Assembly (NCBI RefSeq): GCF_030816475.1
Contig: NZ_JAUSXF010000001.1
Span: 1,054,001 to 1,118,000, forward strand
DNA: 64,000 bases
Direction: 5' to 3'
Source of the DNA: Arthrobacter pascens
Lineage (GTDB): Bacteria > Actinomycetota > Actinomycetes > Actinomycetales > Micrococcaceae
Shown here: positions 10,051 to 18,515 of the stretch, piece after piece
Position numbering within the stretch: the first letter of the stretch is position 1
Layout: each line of letters opens with the position of its first letter
Program-made: the position numbers and the translations under genes
The notes under the pieces: generated by a model
Databases searched by the model: none
What the model was told of the DNA's origin: nothing
What the model saw: only the letters and a program-made list of their open reading frames with translations

Positions 10051-11511
10051 ATGACCAAGACTGAGGACCGCACCACTGCCGCTGCGCGCGAGACTGTCGA
10101 CGAGGCGCGGGGCGAAGGTGCCAGGCGTCCAACCCGACGGCGCCGTATCCTACTGGTGGCAGTGGCTGCGGGTTTCGCGATCCTGGCTTTGATTGCCCTC
10201 GTGCTGGGGGGTGGCATCTTCAATCCAGGGGCCACTGCGGAACCGGAGCACACCATGACCGCTGTCCAGATCGTCCCCCTTGTCATCCTCGTCTTGATGT
10301 TCGTGGTCGCCACCAAATGGCCGCTGAATATCGGCGTGATGGGGCTGGTGGCCTCCTTCGGCGTCGGCTATTTCATGCTCGGGATGACGGACAAGGAGAT
10401 TCTCGAGGAGTTCCCGGCCAGCATCGTTCTGACGATCATCGGAGTCACCTACTTCTTCAGCATGGCCCAGCGGAACGGCACCATCGACATCATCGTCCAG
10501 AACTGCGTTCGCCTCGTCAGGGGCAGGACGATGCTGCTGCCCTGGGTGTTTTTCCTGATCGCAGCCGCCCTGACCTCGCTGGGCACCTTCTCGCCGGCTG
10601 CAGTCGCGCTGCTGGCACCGGCAGCCATCGGCTTCGCCTACGAGTCCCGCATCCATCCCGTGCTTATGGGCGCGTTCATCATCAACGGAGCCCACGCCGG
10701 CGGCTTTTCCCCGCTGTCCGTGGCCGGCGTGCTCGTCCACGACATTGCCCTCAAAAACGGCTTTCCCATCTCTTCGGGCGCGCTCTTCGTGGCCAGCTTC
10801 GCCCTGAACCTCATTCTCTCCGCGCTGACCATCGTGCTGTTCGCCATCATCGGCCGGTTGCGCGACGGCGAAGGCGGCCACCGTGCCGACCTGGACTCCC
10901 CCCGCACCACCCGTCCCCGCGGCCAGCAGATCCTCACGCTGGCGCTGATCGCAGTGATGCTCGTTTGTACCCTGGTTTTCCATATGCCGATCGGCTTTGT
11001 GGCCCTCTCCGCCGGACTCCTGCTTGCGCTGGTCAACATCAAGGAACACCAGACCTTCATCGGCGGCGTTTCCTGGTCCACCGTCCTGCTGGTTGCCGGC
11101 ATGATCACCTACGTCTCCCTGCTCCAGCATGTGGGCGTCATCGATACCCTCGCCGAGCAGGCCCTGGCCCTGGGCGCACCGCTGCTGGTCGCACTGGTCC
11201 TCTGCTACGTCATCGGCGTCGGCTCAGCCTTTGCCTCCTCCACGGCGTTGCTGACTGCTTTCATCCCCCTCGCCGGTCCGCTGCTGGCCACGAGTTCACT
11301 GAGCGCCTCCGGAACAGTGGCAGCCCTGGCCATCGCCGCCACCGTAGTGGATGTCTCGCCCTTCTCCACCGACGGCGCGCTGGTGGTCGCCAACGCCCGC
11401 GCTGACGACAGGCAGCGCGTCTACCGGCAGCTGATGGCGTATGCCGGGGGAGTGGTGCTGGTGGCACCGGCCCTGGCGTGGGTTCTGCTGGTCCCCACCG
11501 GCATCATGTAA
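10051..11511 (+). CDS. MatC/SLC13-type dicarboxylate carrier
   Basis: A 486-residue membrane protein. A charged cytoplasmic N-tail with RRPTRRRRI precedes about 12 hydrophobic segments, including two related halves with the conserved FSPAAVALLAPAA and ASSTALLTAFIPL turns typical of the ion-transporter superfamily. It is closest in look to proteins annotated as MatC N-terminal-domain carriers, which take up malonate and other dicarboxylates. The ATG at 10051 has GAGGAG just upstream and lies 10 nt after prpF, so the two are almost surely cotranscribed. Substrate is inferred only from context. Confidence 0.78.
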   Translation: MTKTEDRTTAAARETVDEARGEGARRPTRRRRILLVAVAAGFAILALIALVLGGGIFNPGATAEPEHTMTAVQIVPLVILVLMFVVATKWPLNIGVMGLVASFGVGYFMLGMTDKEILEEFPASIVLTIIGVTYFFSMAQRNGTIDIIVQNCVRLVRGRTMLLPWVFFLIAAALTSLGTFSPAAVALLAPAAIGFAYESRIHPVLMGAFIINGAHAGGFSPLSVAGVLVHDIALKNGFPISSGALFVASFALNLILSALTIVLFAIIGRLRDGEGGHRADLDSPRTTRPRGQQILTLALIAVMLVCTLVFHMPIGFVALSAGLLLALVNIKEHQTFIGGVSWSTVLLVAGMITYVSLLQHVGVIDTLAEQALALGAPLLVALVLCYVIGVGSAFASSTALLTAFIPLAGPLLATSSLSASGTVAALAIAATVVDVSPFSTDGALVVANARADDRQRVYRQLMAYAGGVVLVAPALAWVLLVPTGIM

Positions 11512-11629
11512 CCCTTCCCTCTTCTTCTGCCGGATCCCCAAACGCTTCCATCGTGGGTCTGGCGGCGATGGAACCTGCCGTTTTCGCGAAAACCTCTCCC
11601 GACCAAAATCTCATTCACAAGGACGTGTC

Positions 11630-12727
11630 ATGAAAATCAGCATTCAGAACCTGCAACTGAAATACGGCGATTTCGTCGCCATCGAAAACCTCAACCTCGA
11701 TATCGGAGACGGCGAGGCTCTGGTCCTCCTGGGCCAGTCGGGCTGCGGCAAGACCAGCACCATGCGGTGCCTGGCCGGCCTGGAAGAGCCCAGCGCCGGC
11801 AGGATCATCATCGATGACGTCGTCGTCTTTGATTCGGAAAGAGGCATTAATCTGCCTCCCAACAAGCGCAACGTCGGCATGGTCTTCCAGTCCTACGCCG
11901 TCTGGCCGCACATGACTGTTTTCCAGAACGTCGCCTATTCCCTGAACCTGCAGAAACTCTCCAAGAATGAAGTCAAGGAACGCGTGACGGAAGTCCTGAC
12001 GATGGTCGGACTGGAAAAGTTCGCAGACCGTGGCGCCAGCCTTCTGAGCGGTGGCCAGATGCAGCGCGTCGCCCTGGCCCGCAGCCTGGTCATGCGACCC
12101 AGCGTGCTGATGCTTGACGAGCCTCTCTCGAACCTGGATGCAAGGCTTCGTGACAGGCTCCGCGTCGAACTCCGGGAAATCCAGTTGCGCCTGGGCCTCA
12201 CCTGCGTCTACGTCACCCACGACCAGCACGAAGCATTCGCCCTGGCCGACCGCATTGCCCTGCTGCAAGGGGGCAAGATTGTTCAGATCGGAGGCCCCCG
12301 CGAGATGTACGAAACGCCGGCCAGCGCCTCCATAGCCCACTTCCTCGGCGTCTCCAACGTCATGGACTGCGAGGCGGTGGCAGGCGGAGACGGTTCCTCG
12401 TCCGCGACGGTCGCCGGACACGACTTCACTGTCCACTCCTCACAACGCATCCCGTCGGGCACGCGGCAGATGAAGGTCTGCATGCGGGCCGAAGACCTCC
12501 AGATCAGTGCCCAGCCTAAAACTGCAGCCAACGCGTGGAAAGGGAAAGTCATGGTCGCCGGATTCCAGGGCAACGATGTCCGATACGCCGTCGAACTGGA
12601 CAGCGGACTTGAACTTGACGCCCTCGGAACAATCAAACGGGGCGAACAACACGACGTGGGAGACTCCGTCTGGGTCACGATCGAACCCGGTCAGGTACAG
12701 ATCCTCCCGGCGGAGGTGCTCGCATGA
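11630..12727 (+). CDS. ABC transporter ATP-binding protein, FbpC/PotA-like
   Basis: A 365-residue importer ATPase. Walker A is GQSGCGKTS, the signature is LLSGGQMQR, Walker B is VLMLDEP with a following SNLDARLRD, and the H-loop is VTHDQHEAFALADR. A C-terminal TOBE-like region from about residue 240 is typical of COG3842 importers for iron, polyamine, phosphonate or sugar phosphates. Its stop overlaps the permease start (ATGA). It is separated by 118 nt from the MatC-like gene, which may hold a second promoter. Confidence 0.9.
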   Translation: MKISIQNLQLKYGDFVAIENLNLDIGDGEALVLLGQSGCGKTSTMRCLAGLEEPSAGRIIIDDVVVFDSERGINLPPNKRNVGMVFQSYAVWPHMTVFQNVAYSLNLQKLSKNEVKERVTEVLTMVGLEKFADRGASLLSGGQMQRVALARSLVMRPSVLMLDEPLSNLDARLRDRLRVELREIQLRLGLTCVYVTHDQHEAFALADRIALLQGGKIVQIGGPREMYETPASASIAHFLGVSNVMDCEAVAGGDGSSSATVAGHDFTVHSSQRIPSGTRQMKVCMRAEDLQISAQPKTAANAWKGKVMVAGFQGNDVRYAVELDSGLELDALGTIKRGEQHDVGDSVWVTIEPGQVQILPAEVLA

Positions 12728-14511
12728 GCATCAAAACGCCACTGGCAACCCCCGCCATCGCAGCCGGGGAACGGAACACCGGACCGGCGCGCCACCGCCG
12801 AACCAAAGCACTGGCAAAACTGCGCAAGAGCACACCCGCGACGATCATCATCGCAATACTGAGTGTCCTGGTATTGCTCCCGCTGGCTCTGGTCCTGCTT
12901 GCTGCCTTCTCGGACGCAGTTCCCCGCCCGGGAAACATCTCCCTCGGTGGACTGACTTTTGACAACCTCGTGCTCCTGGCCACTCCCGAGGCCCTCGGAG
13001 CCCTCGGTAATTCGCTCATGGTGGGCGCCGGCTCAGCGGTTGTTGCACTGATCATCGGCGCCTTTCTCGCCTTCGTCTGTGCCCGCACCGACGCCCCGAT
13101 GCGCAAGTTCATCTTCTTCATCGGCATGGCGCCCATGTTCATCCCGGCACTCGTCGGGGCACTGGCCTGGTCACTGCTCTCTTCCCCCAGTGCCGGCTAC
13201 CTCAATATTCTGCTCCGGGACCTGGGCCTGGACTTCATCATCAACATTTACAGCCTGCCCGGCCTGATCTTCGTCCTCGGCATTTTTTACGCCCCCTATG
13301 CCTTCCTCCTCATGCACAGCTCGTTGTCCATGATGAACGCCGACCTCGAAGAAGCCGCGACAGTCCACGGGGCAACACTGAAGACCATGCTGCGGACAGT
13401 CACCCTCCCTTTGGCGCTGCCGGCAGTCCTCGGGTCAGCAATTCTGGTTTTTGCCCTGACCATGGAAAACTTTCCCGTCGCCCAGGTAATCGGCAACCCG
13501 GCAGGCATCGACACACTGCCCACCTACATCTACCGGCTGATGAACGCGACACCGGCCAAGAGCAACCAGGCTGCCAGCATCGCCATCGTTCTGACTGCAG
13601 CCCTGCTCATCATCACCGTCGTTCAGCAGCGCATCATCAACAAACGCAAGTTCACCACTGTGACCGGAAAAGGCAACCGGCCCCGCCAAGTACCGCTGCG
13701 GAAACTCCGCTGGCCGTTCACCATCATCGCCCTTGCCTACTTCGCGGTCGCAGTCATCCTTCCGATGCTTGCACTCCTGACAGCCTCAATGCAGGCGACA
13801 CCGTTCGTTGCCTCAATTCCACAGCTGTTCGAAACGGGGGCGCTCAGCTTCTCCAAGCTCGGAGACGTCCTCAATTCCCATGATTTCCAGCTCGCCCTGC
13901 GAAACAGCGTCCTCGTTGCGATTTTCGCCGCCGCGGCAGGGACGACGTTGAGCTTCGTGGCCTCCTACGTCCGCTACCGGACCAAGTCCCGCGGCGGCCA
14001 ACTCATCGAACTGATAGCCATGACTCCGCTGGCGGTTCCGGCCATCGTGATGGGCATAGGACTGCTCTGGACCTGGCTGCTCCTGCCCGTTCCGGTCTAC
14101 GGAACACTGGCCATCCTCGCCATCGCCTGCGTCGCCGTATTCCTTCCCCAGGGCTACCGCGGCATCTCGGCCTCGATGCTGCAAATGGACCAGGACCTGG
14201 AAGACAGCGCCGTCATGCTCGGTGCCCGCAGGGCGAAGGCCATCATCTCAGTCACCCTTCCACTCATGCGTGTCGGCATCACGTCCTCATTCCTGCTCTT
14301 CCTCATGCTCTCCATGAGGGAGCTCAGCGCTTCCATCTTCCTGTTCACGTCCAATACGCGGATCCTCTCGATCCTGGTATTCGACAACTTCGACAACGGA
14401 CAAAGCCAAGCCGCCGCAGCGGTCAGCGTGCTGTACATCGTCGTCATCGCCGTGCTGGCCGTGATCGCCCAAAAAGTGGGCGCCAACCGCAAGCTCGCCA
14501 CCATCAAATAG
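12724..14511 (+). CDS. ABC transporter permease, fused double domain (FbpB type)
   Basis: A 595-residue inner-membrane permease with two binding-protein-dependent transport domains in one chain. Each half carries an EAA loop: DLEEAATVHGATLKTMLRTVTLPLALPA in the first and DLEDSAVMLGARRAKAIISVTLPLM in the second. About 12 membrane segments are visible. Fused permeases of this kind belong to the Fe(III)/2-aminoethylphosphonate/hexose-phosphate class. The ATG overlaps the stop of the ATPase gene, so the stoichiometry is translationally coupled. Confidence 0.9.
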   Translation: MSIKTPLATPAIAAGERNTGPARHRRTKALAKLRKSTPATIIIAILSVLVLLPLALVLLAAFSDAVPRPGNISLGGLTFDNLVLLATPEALGALGNSLMVGAGSAVVALIIGAFLAFVCARTDAPMRKFIFFIGMAPMFIPALVGALAWSLLSSPSAGYLNILLRDLGLDFIINIYSLPGLIFVLGIFYAPYAFLLMHSSLSMMNADLEEAATVHGATLKTMLRTVTLPLALPAVLGSAILVFALTMENFPVAQVIGNPAGIDTLPTYIYRLMNATPAKSNQAASIAIVLTAALLIITVVQQRIINKRKFTTVTGKGNRPRQVPLRKLRWPFTIIALAYFAVAVILPMLALLTASMQATPFVASIPQLFETGALSFSKLGDVLNSHDFQLALRNSVLVAIFAAAAGTTLSFVASYVRYRTKSRGGQLIELIAMTPLAVPAIVMGIGLLWTWLLLPVPVYGTLAILAIACVAVFLPQGYRGISASMLQMDQDLEDSAVMLGARRAKAIISVTLPLMRVGITSSFLLFLMLSMRELSASIFLFTSNTRILSILVFDNFDNGQSQAAAAVSVLYIVVIAVLAVIAQKVGANRKLATIK

Positions 14512-14549
14512 AGCTGCTCCACCCAAAAACAGTTGAAAGGGTCCACACA

Positions 14550-15662
14550 ATGAAGTTAACGTCCAAAATCCCCCTGATCGCCGCCAGCGTCCTTCTCTCC
14601 CTGGGCATGGCCGCCTGCGGGACAGCCCAAAGCAACAGCGTCGTCACGGCCGCTGCCGAAGTTAAGACCGACGACGGGCTCGTCATCAATGGCGAGTCAA
14701 TCGCGGACAAGACGACCTACGACAAGGCCAAAACGCAGACCCTGAGCCTCTACTCCGGCTACACAGAGTCATCCGAAAGCGCACTGGTCGCAGCCTTCAC
14801 CAAGGACACCGGCATCAAAGTCAACGTCGTGCGGTTGACCCCCAACAAACTTGCAGAACGGGTCCTGTCCGAACAGGGAGCCGGCAAGCTCGGGGCCGAC
14901 GTGGTCCGCACCTCGGATTACCGGATCGCGAAGTCCCTGGAGGATGCCAAAGTCTGGCAGACCTACGACGTCCCGGGTGCCGCGCAGTTCAAGGACGTTA
15001 CTGTCGACGGCGGACAGTTCACCCGCATGTTCAACTCCATCTACACCATCGGCTACAACAGCCAGCTGGTCAAAGAAGCCGACGCCCCGAAGTCCTGGTC
15101 CGACGCCGTCAGCGGAAAATATCAGGGCAAGCTCGGCATCGTCCAAGGCGGCTCAGGTGGCAGCACTGCGGCACTGAACAGGTTCATGGAAACCAAGATG
15201 GGCCCTGACTACTTCCAGAAATATGCGGCACAGAAACCGACCATCTACGACTCCCTCGGCGCTGAAGCCACCGCCCTCGCCCGCGGCGAAGTGGCCGTAG
15301 GAACCGTAACCGTCAGCGGAACCAACATCTCCGCCGTCCAGGACAAAGCGCCCGTGAAGTTCATCATCCCGGAAGAAGGCCTGGTCGCCTACGACTATTA
15401 CCTCGGCATGGCAGCCTCAGCAACGAACGTTGAGGCCGCAAAGGTATTCATGAACTACAACCTCTCCAAGCAGGGACAGAAGGTCTTCGCGCAGCTCGGT
15501 GAATACCCGGCCCGGACCGATGTTGAACCGCCCACGATCATGGGTGTCCAGCTTCCTGCAGTCGACTCCGGCAAGGTCTACCGCATGCCGAACACTGACG
15601 CTGGAACCTTTGGCAAGGATGATCTGGCCAAGTGGAACAAGGTATTCGGTTACAGCAAGTAA
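14550..15662 (+). CDS. extracellular solute-binding lipoprotein (COG1840 type)
   Basis: A 370-residue periplasmic-binding-fold protein anchored to the membrane by a lipobox (LGMAAC with Cys at residue 23) after a short signal peptide. The mature part begins the fold with TLSLYSGYTESSESALVAAFTKDTGIKV, the pattern of AfuA/FbpA-like binding proteins. It also contains GTVTVSGTNISAVQDKAPVKFIIPEEGLVAYDYY. It completes the importer encoded just upstream. COG1840 ligands include Fe(III), aminoethylphosphonate and phosphorylated sugars; here an organic acid or its metal complex is possible given prpF. Ligand unknown. Confidence 0.85.
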   Translation: MKLTSKIPLIAASVLLSLGMAACGTAQSNSVVTAAAEVKTDDGLVINGESIADKTTYDKAKTQTLSLYSGYTESSESALVAAFTKDTGIKVNVVRLTPNKLAERVLSEQGAGKLGADVVRTSDYRIAKSLEDAKVWQTYDVPGAAQFKDVTVDGGQFTRMFNSIYTIGYNSQLVKEADAPKSWSDAVSGKYQGKLGIVQGGSGGSTAALNRFMETKMGPDYFQKYAAQKPTIYDSLGAEATALARGEVAVGTVTVSGTNISAVQDKAPVKFIIPEEGLVAYDYYLGMAASATNVEAAKVFMNYNLSKQGQKVFAQLGEYPARTDVEPPTIMGVQLPAVDSGKVYRMPNTDAGTFGKDDLAKWNKVFGYSK

Positions 15663-15705
15663 CCGCTGCTGGCTGCCCGGGCTGTTTCTGTCCGGGCCGG
15701 TAACC

Positions 15706-15771
15706 GCAGTGGGGCGGCGAATGATGATCACCGGGATCATCGCCTATTCGCAACGCGCGCCGCCCCACTGC
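15706..15771. terminator. nested bidirectional hairpin between convergent genes
   Basis: Fourteen perfectly paired bases (15706-15719 with 15758-15771, GCAGTGGGGCGGCG and complement) enclose a 38-nt loop. A second 7-bp hairpin, GATGATC/GATCATC, is nested inside that loop at 15723-15741. It lies between the ends of the solute-binding protein gene and the GH4 gene and can form from either strand. Neither side has a long T-tract. Confidence 0.65.
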
Positions 15772-15816
15772 CCTGATCTGCTTGCGCCACAAGCAACAGC
15801 ACCGCAGCCTGCTGCG

Positions 15817-17247
15817 TTACGTCCAGGTGCGCCAGCGCAGCTGCAGTGCCGGAAATTCCCGTTCATATCCGGCCAATAAAGCAGCACCAAGTTCCGCTGA
15901 GTCCACCAGCGGGTGCCGGGCAAAGGCCTCGACGGCGGCCGCCCGGTCTCCCTGCGTTGCGGCTTGGACAGTGAGCCGTTCCACCTCCTTGACCTGCTGG
16001 AGGAGGGCAAGCTGCTCAGCTGCCGGCGCCGATTGCGCAAGCGGCACCGCCCCGTCGGGCGTTACGGTGCAGGGGACCTCGACGACGGCGTCCGGGGGCA
16101 GTCCGGGGATGGCTGCTTCTGCAGGACCCGGGTCCGCAGCACTGCCGCCACCCGGGTCGGCAGCAGCGCCCGCCGCCGGCAGCCTGTTGCGTGTGTTGAG
16201 GATCAGCTGGGCGCCACCGCCGCCGGAAATTGCCTTCATGACAGCCAGGGCCACGCGTTCGTACCCGCCGCCGGCGAGGTCGTCTTCGTCGCGCTGCTCA
16301 CCATGGGTGCGGGCTTCGGCAAGGTAGCCTTCCTCCCGGGCTCTTCGGGCGCCGTCCCACAGGCGATAGGCTCCGGCTCCCGCCTCCGCCAGCCGGGGAT
16401 AGAGGTCTGCCTGCTGGCGGTGGATGGACTCGCCGCGGGTCTGTGTCATTGCGCGAATCGCCGCGGCCGCACTGTCCCGCTGGTAGTAGTAGTACAGGTA
16501 TTCATTGGGAAGGGCGCCCAGGCGGGCAAGGAACGGCTGGGGGAACAGCCGGCCTTCCTCGAACGATGCGAGCGCCTGCGGGTCGGACAGCAGGCCCGGA
16601 AGCAGGTCCCGGCCTTCGGACTCCAGCCGGTAGAGCCAGCCCAGGTGGTTGAGGCCGTAGTAGCCCACGCCGTCGAGCCTTCCATCAGGCAGCGACAGGC
16701 CGGCGGCCCGTGCGGCCCGGTGGACCAGCCCGCCCGCGGAGTCGCAGATCCCGATGACTTTCCGTCCCAGGACGGGCAGCAGGGCCTCGGTGACCATTCC
16801 GGCCGGGTTGGTGAAGTTGATGAGCCAGGCATCGGGGCAGTGTTCCCGCATTTCCCGGGCGAGGTCCAGCATTTCGGGGATGGTGCGCAGGGCGTAGGAA
16901 ATACCTCCCGCCCCAGTGGTCTCCTGGCCCAGCAGGCCAAGGTCCTGGGCCACGCGTTCGTCGGCGATGCGGCCTGCCGTGCCGCCCGGACGGATGGCCG
17001 CGAAAACCAGCTGGGACCCTGCCAGTGCTTCGGGCAGGGAACTGGTGGTGCGTATGGCCGGCGGCCGGGCATCGGCTTCCGGCGGGAGCGGCATGGAGCG
17101 CAGCACCGCGGTGATGGCCTGGAGCCGGGCGGGGTCGACGTCGAACAGCACCAGTTCGCTGACCAGCCCGGCGAAGGCGCCGGAGGACAGCGCCCGATAG
17201 ACAAGCGGAACGCGGAAGCCGCCGCCGCCGGCAATCATGAGCCGCAT
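15817..17247 (-). CDS. 6-phospho-glycosidase, glycoside hydrolase family 4
   Basis: A 476-residue GH4 enzyme, a family using NAD+ and a divalent metal in a redox mechanism. N-terminal GGGGFRVPLVYRAL binds NAD. NFTNPAG (144-150), C168 in ICDSAGG and N200-H201 in YYGLNHLGW are the metal and catalytic region. It most resembles 6-phospho-beta-glucosidases. Residues 357-382 form an Ala/Gly/Pro/Asp-rich insertion not expected in the family core. The ATG has TAGACT 7 nt upstream and no ribosome site, suggesting a leaderless mRNA. Divergent from a PfkB kinase gene with a 9-bp inverted repeat between them. No PTS permease is nearby. Confidence 0.88.
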   Translation of the reverse strand: MRLMIAGGGGFRVPLVYRALSSGAFAGLVSELVLFDVDPARLQAITAVLRSMPLPPEADARPPAIRTTSSLPEALAGSQLVFAAIRPGGTAGRIADERVAQDLGLLGQETTGAGGISYALRTIPEMLDLAREMREHCPDAWLINFTNPAGMVTEALLPVLGRKVIGICDSAGGLVHRAARAAGLSLPDGRLDGVGYYGLNHLGWLYRLESEGRDLLPGLLSDPQALASFEEGRLFPQPFLARLGALPNEYLYYYYQRDSAAAAIRAMTQTRGESIHRQQADLYPRLAEAGAGAYRLWDGARRAREEGYLAEARTHGEQRDEDDLAGGGYERVALAVMKAISGGGGAQLILNTRNRLPAAGAAADPGGGSAADPGPAEAAIPGLPPDAVVEVPCTVTPDGAVPLAQSAPAAEQLALLQQVKEVERLTVQAATQGDRAAAVEAFARHPLVDSAELGAALLAGYEREFPALQLRWRTWT

Positions 17248-17261
17248 AGGCAGCAGTCTAG

Positions 17262-17302
17262 GCCCTGGCGGCGGGCCCCCTACCGCCGGAAGGCGCCAGG
17301 GC
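17262..17302. promoter_or_regulatory. inverted repeat between GH4 and PfkB promoters, candidate operator
   Basis: GCCCTGGCG at 17262-17270 and CGCCAGGGC at 17294-17302 form a perfect 9-bp inverted repeat. Each arm abuts one of two outward-facing -10 boxes: TAGACT for the GH4 gene (complement of 17255-17260) and TAGTGT at 17304-17309 for the kinase gene. A protein bound here would block both promoters. Confidence 0.5.
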
Positions 17303-17315
17303 GTAGTGTGCCGAC

Positions 17316-18407
17316 ATGGACGCGATCCCCGCCCGCCGCTTCGACCCGCTGTCTGCCGTCCGCGCCCCGTCAGACGGGGAGTTTGACCTGATCCTCGCCG
17401 GAACAGTGTTCCAGGACATTATCTTCACCGGGCTGCCCCATGCCCCGGAGCCCGGGACGGAGATCTGGAGCGAGGGCATGGGCAGCTGCCCTGGAGGCGT
17501 GGCGAACCAGGCCATCGCGGCGGCACGGCTGGGCCTGCGGACAGGCCTGGCGGCGGCCTTCGGGGATGACGGCTACGGGGACTACAACTGGAAGATCCTG
17601 GCCGGACAGGAACACGTTGACCTCAGCCTCTCCCGCCGTATTCCGGGCTGGCACTCGCCGGTAACGGTCTCGCTGAGCGTGGAGAAGGACCGCTCCCTGG
17701 TGACGCACGGCCACCCGGCTCCGGTGACGTCCTCCGAGCTGATCGGCCTGCCCCCTGCCGCGCTCGCAGGCATCGCGGAGCTGGGCACGGAAATTGAGCC
17801 GTGGGCCAAGGCAGCGCACGCGGCCGGGGTCAAGCTTTTCGGGGACGTGGGGTGGGACCCCAGCGGTGAATGGGCGCCGGTGCGGCTGGACAACCTGCAG
17901 TATTTCCACGCTTTCCTTCCCAACCAGCGCGAGGCCATGGCGTTCACCGGGAAGGACGATCCGTGGGCCGCCCTGTACGCCCTCGCCGACCGTGTCCCGG
18001 TTGCCGTGGTGACGCTTGGCGCCCAGGGTGCCATGGCCGTGGACTCCGAGACGGGTGAGGAGGAATGGGTGCCGTCGCTTCCGGTCACGGCCTACGATCC
18101 GACCGGCGCGGGCGACTGCTTTGATGCGGCCTTCATTGTGGGCAGCCTGGCCGGCTGGCCGCTGGGAAACAGGCTGCGGTTCGCCAACTTGTGCGCCTCA
18201 CTGGCGGTGCAGGAGGTGGGCGGTTCACTGGCCGCCCCCGGATGGGGCGACATCGCCGACTGGTGGCAGCGGGCCAACGCCCGGCGGGAACGCCAGAGCA
18301 GCCAGTGGCTGCGCCGGTTCGCGTTCCTCGCTGAGATCGTCCATGATGTCCCGCTGGCCGCACAGCGCCGGGCCACCGCCACCATCGCCCATCTCTCCGA
18401 CGCCTGA
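17316..18407 (+). CDS. PfkB/ribokinase family carbohydrate kinase
   Basis: A 363-residue kinase. PfkB signature 1 is read in GMGSCPGGVANQAIAAARLG and signature 2 in DPTGAGDCFDAAF, which holds the catalytic Asp and the anion hole. The protein has an N-terminal ~20-residue extension and a C-terminal ~50-residue basic tail. TAGTGT lies 6 nt before the ATG, so it is probably leaderless. It is paired divergently with the GH4 glycosidase, so it probably phosphorylates a sugar released or handled by the same pathway. The actual sugar cannot be read from the sequence. Confidence 0.87.
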   Translation: MDAIPARRFDPLSAVRAPSDGEFDLILAGTVFQDIIFTGLPHAPEPGTEIWSEGMGSCPGGVANQAIAAARLGLRTGLAAAFGDDGYGDYNWKILAGQEHVDLSLSRRIPGWHSPVTVSLSVEKDRSLVTHGHPAPVTSSELIGLPPAALAGIAELGTEIEPWAKAAHAAGVKLFGDVGWDPSGEWAPVRLDNLQYFHAFLPNQREAMAFTGKDDPWAALYALADRVPVAVVTLGAQGAMAVDSETGEEEWVPSLPVTAYDPTGAGDCFDAAFIVGSLAGWPLGNRLRFANLCASLAVQEVGGSLAAPGWGDIADWWQRANARRERQSSQWLRRFAFLAEIVHDVPLAAQRRATATIAHLSDA

Positions 18408-18515
18408 CGAACGGACTGAGCAAGGGACTGGGCAACCGCCTCAACAGGCGCGATTATCCGCCTGTGATTTGCGGCCGTGATTTGCGGCTGCGCTGCCCGC
18501 ACTAGAATCACTAGG

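Noticed and set aside
18465..18490. Short direct repeat GTGATTTGCGGC before alr
   Set aside because: Only two copies of 12 nt with no spacing rule or symmetry; too short to support an operator claim.
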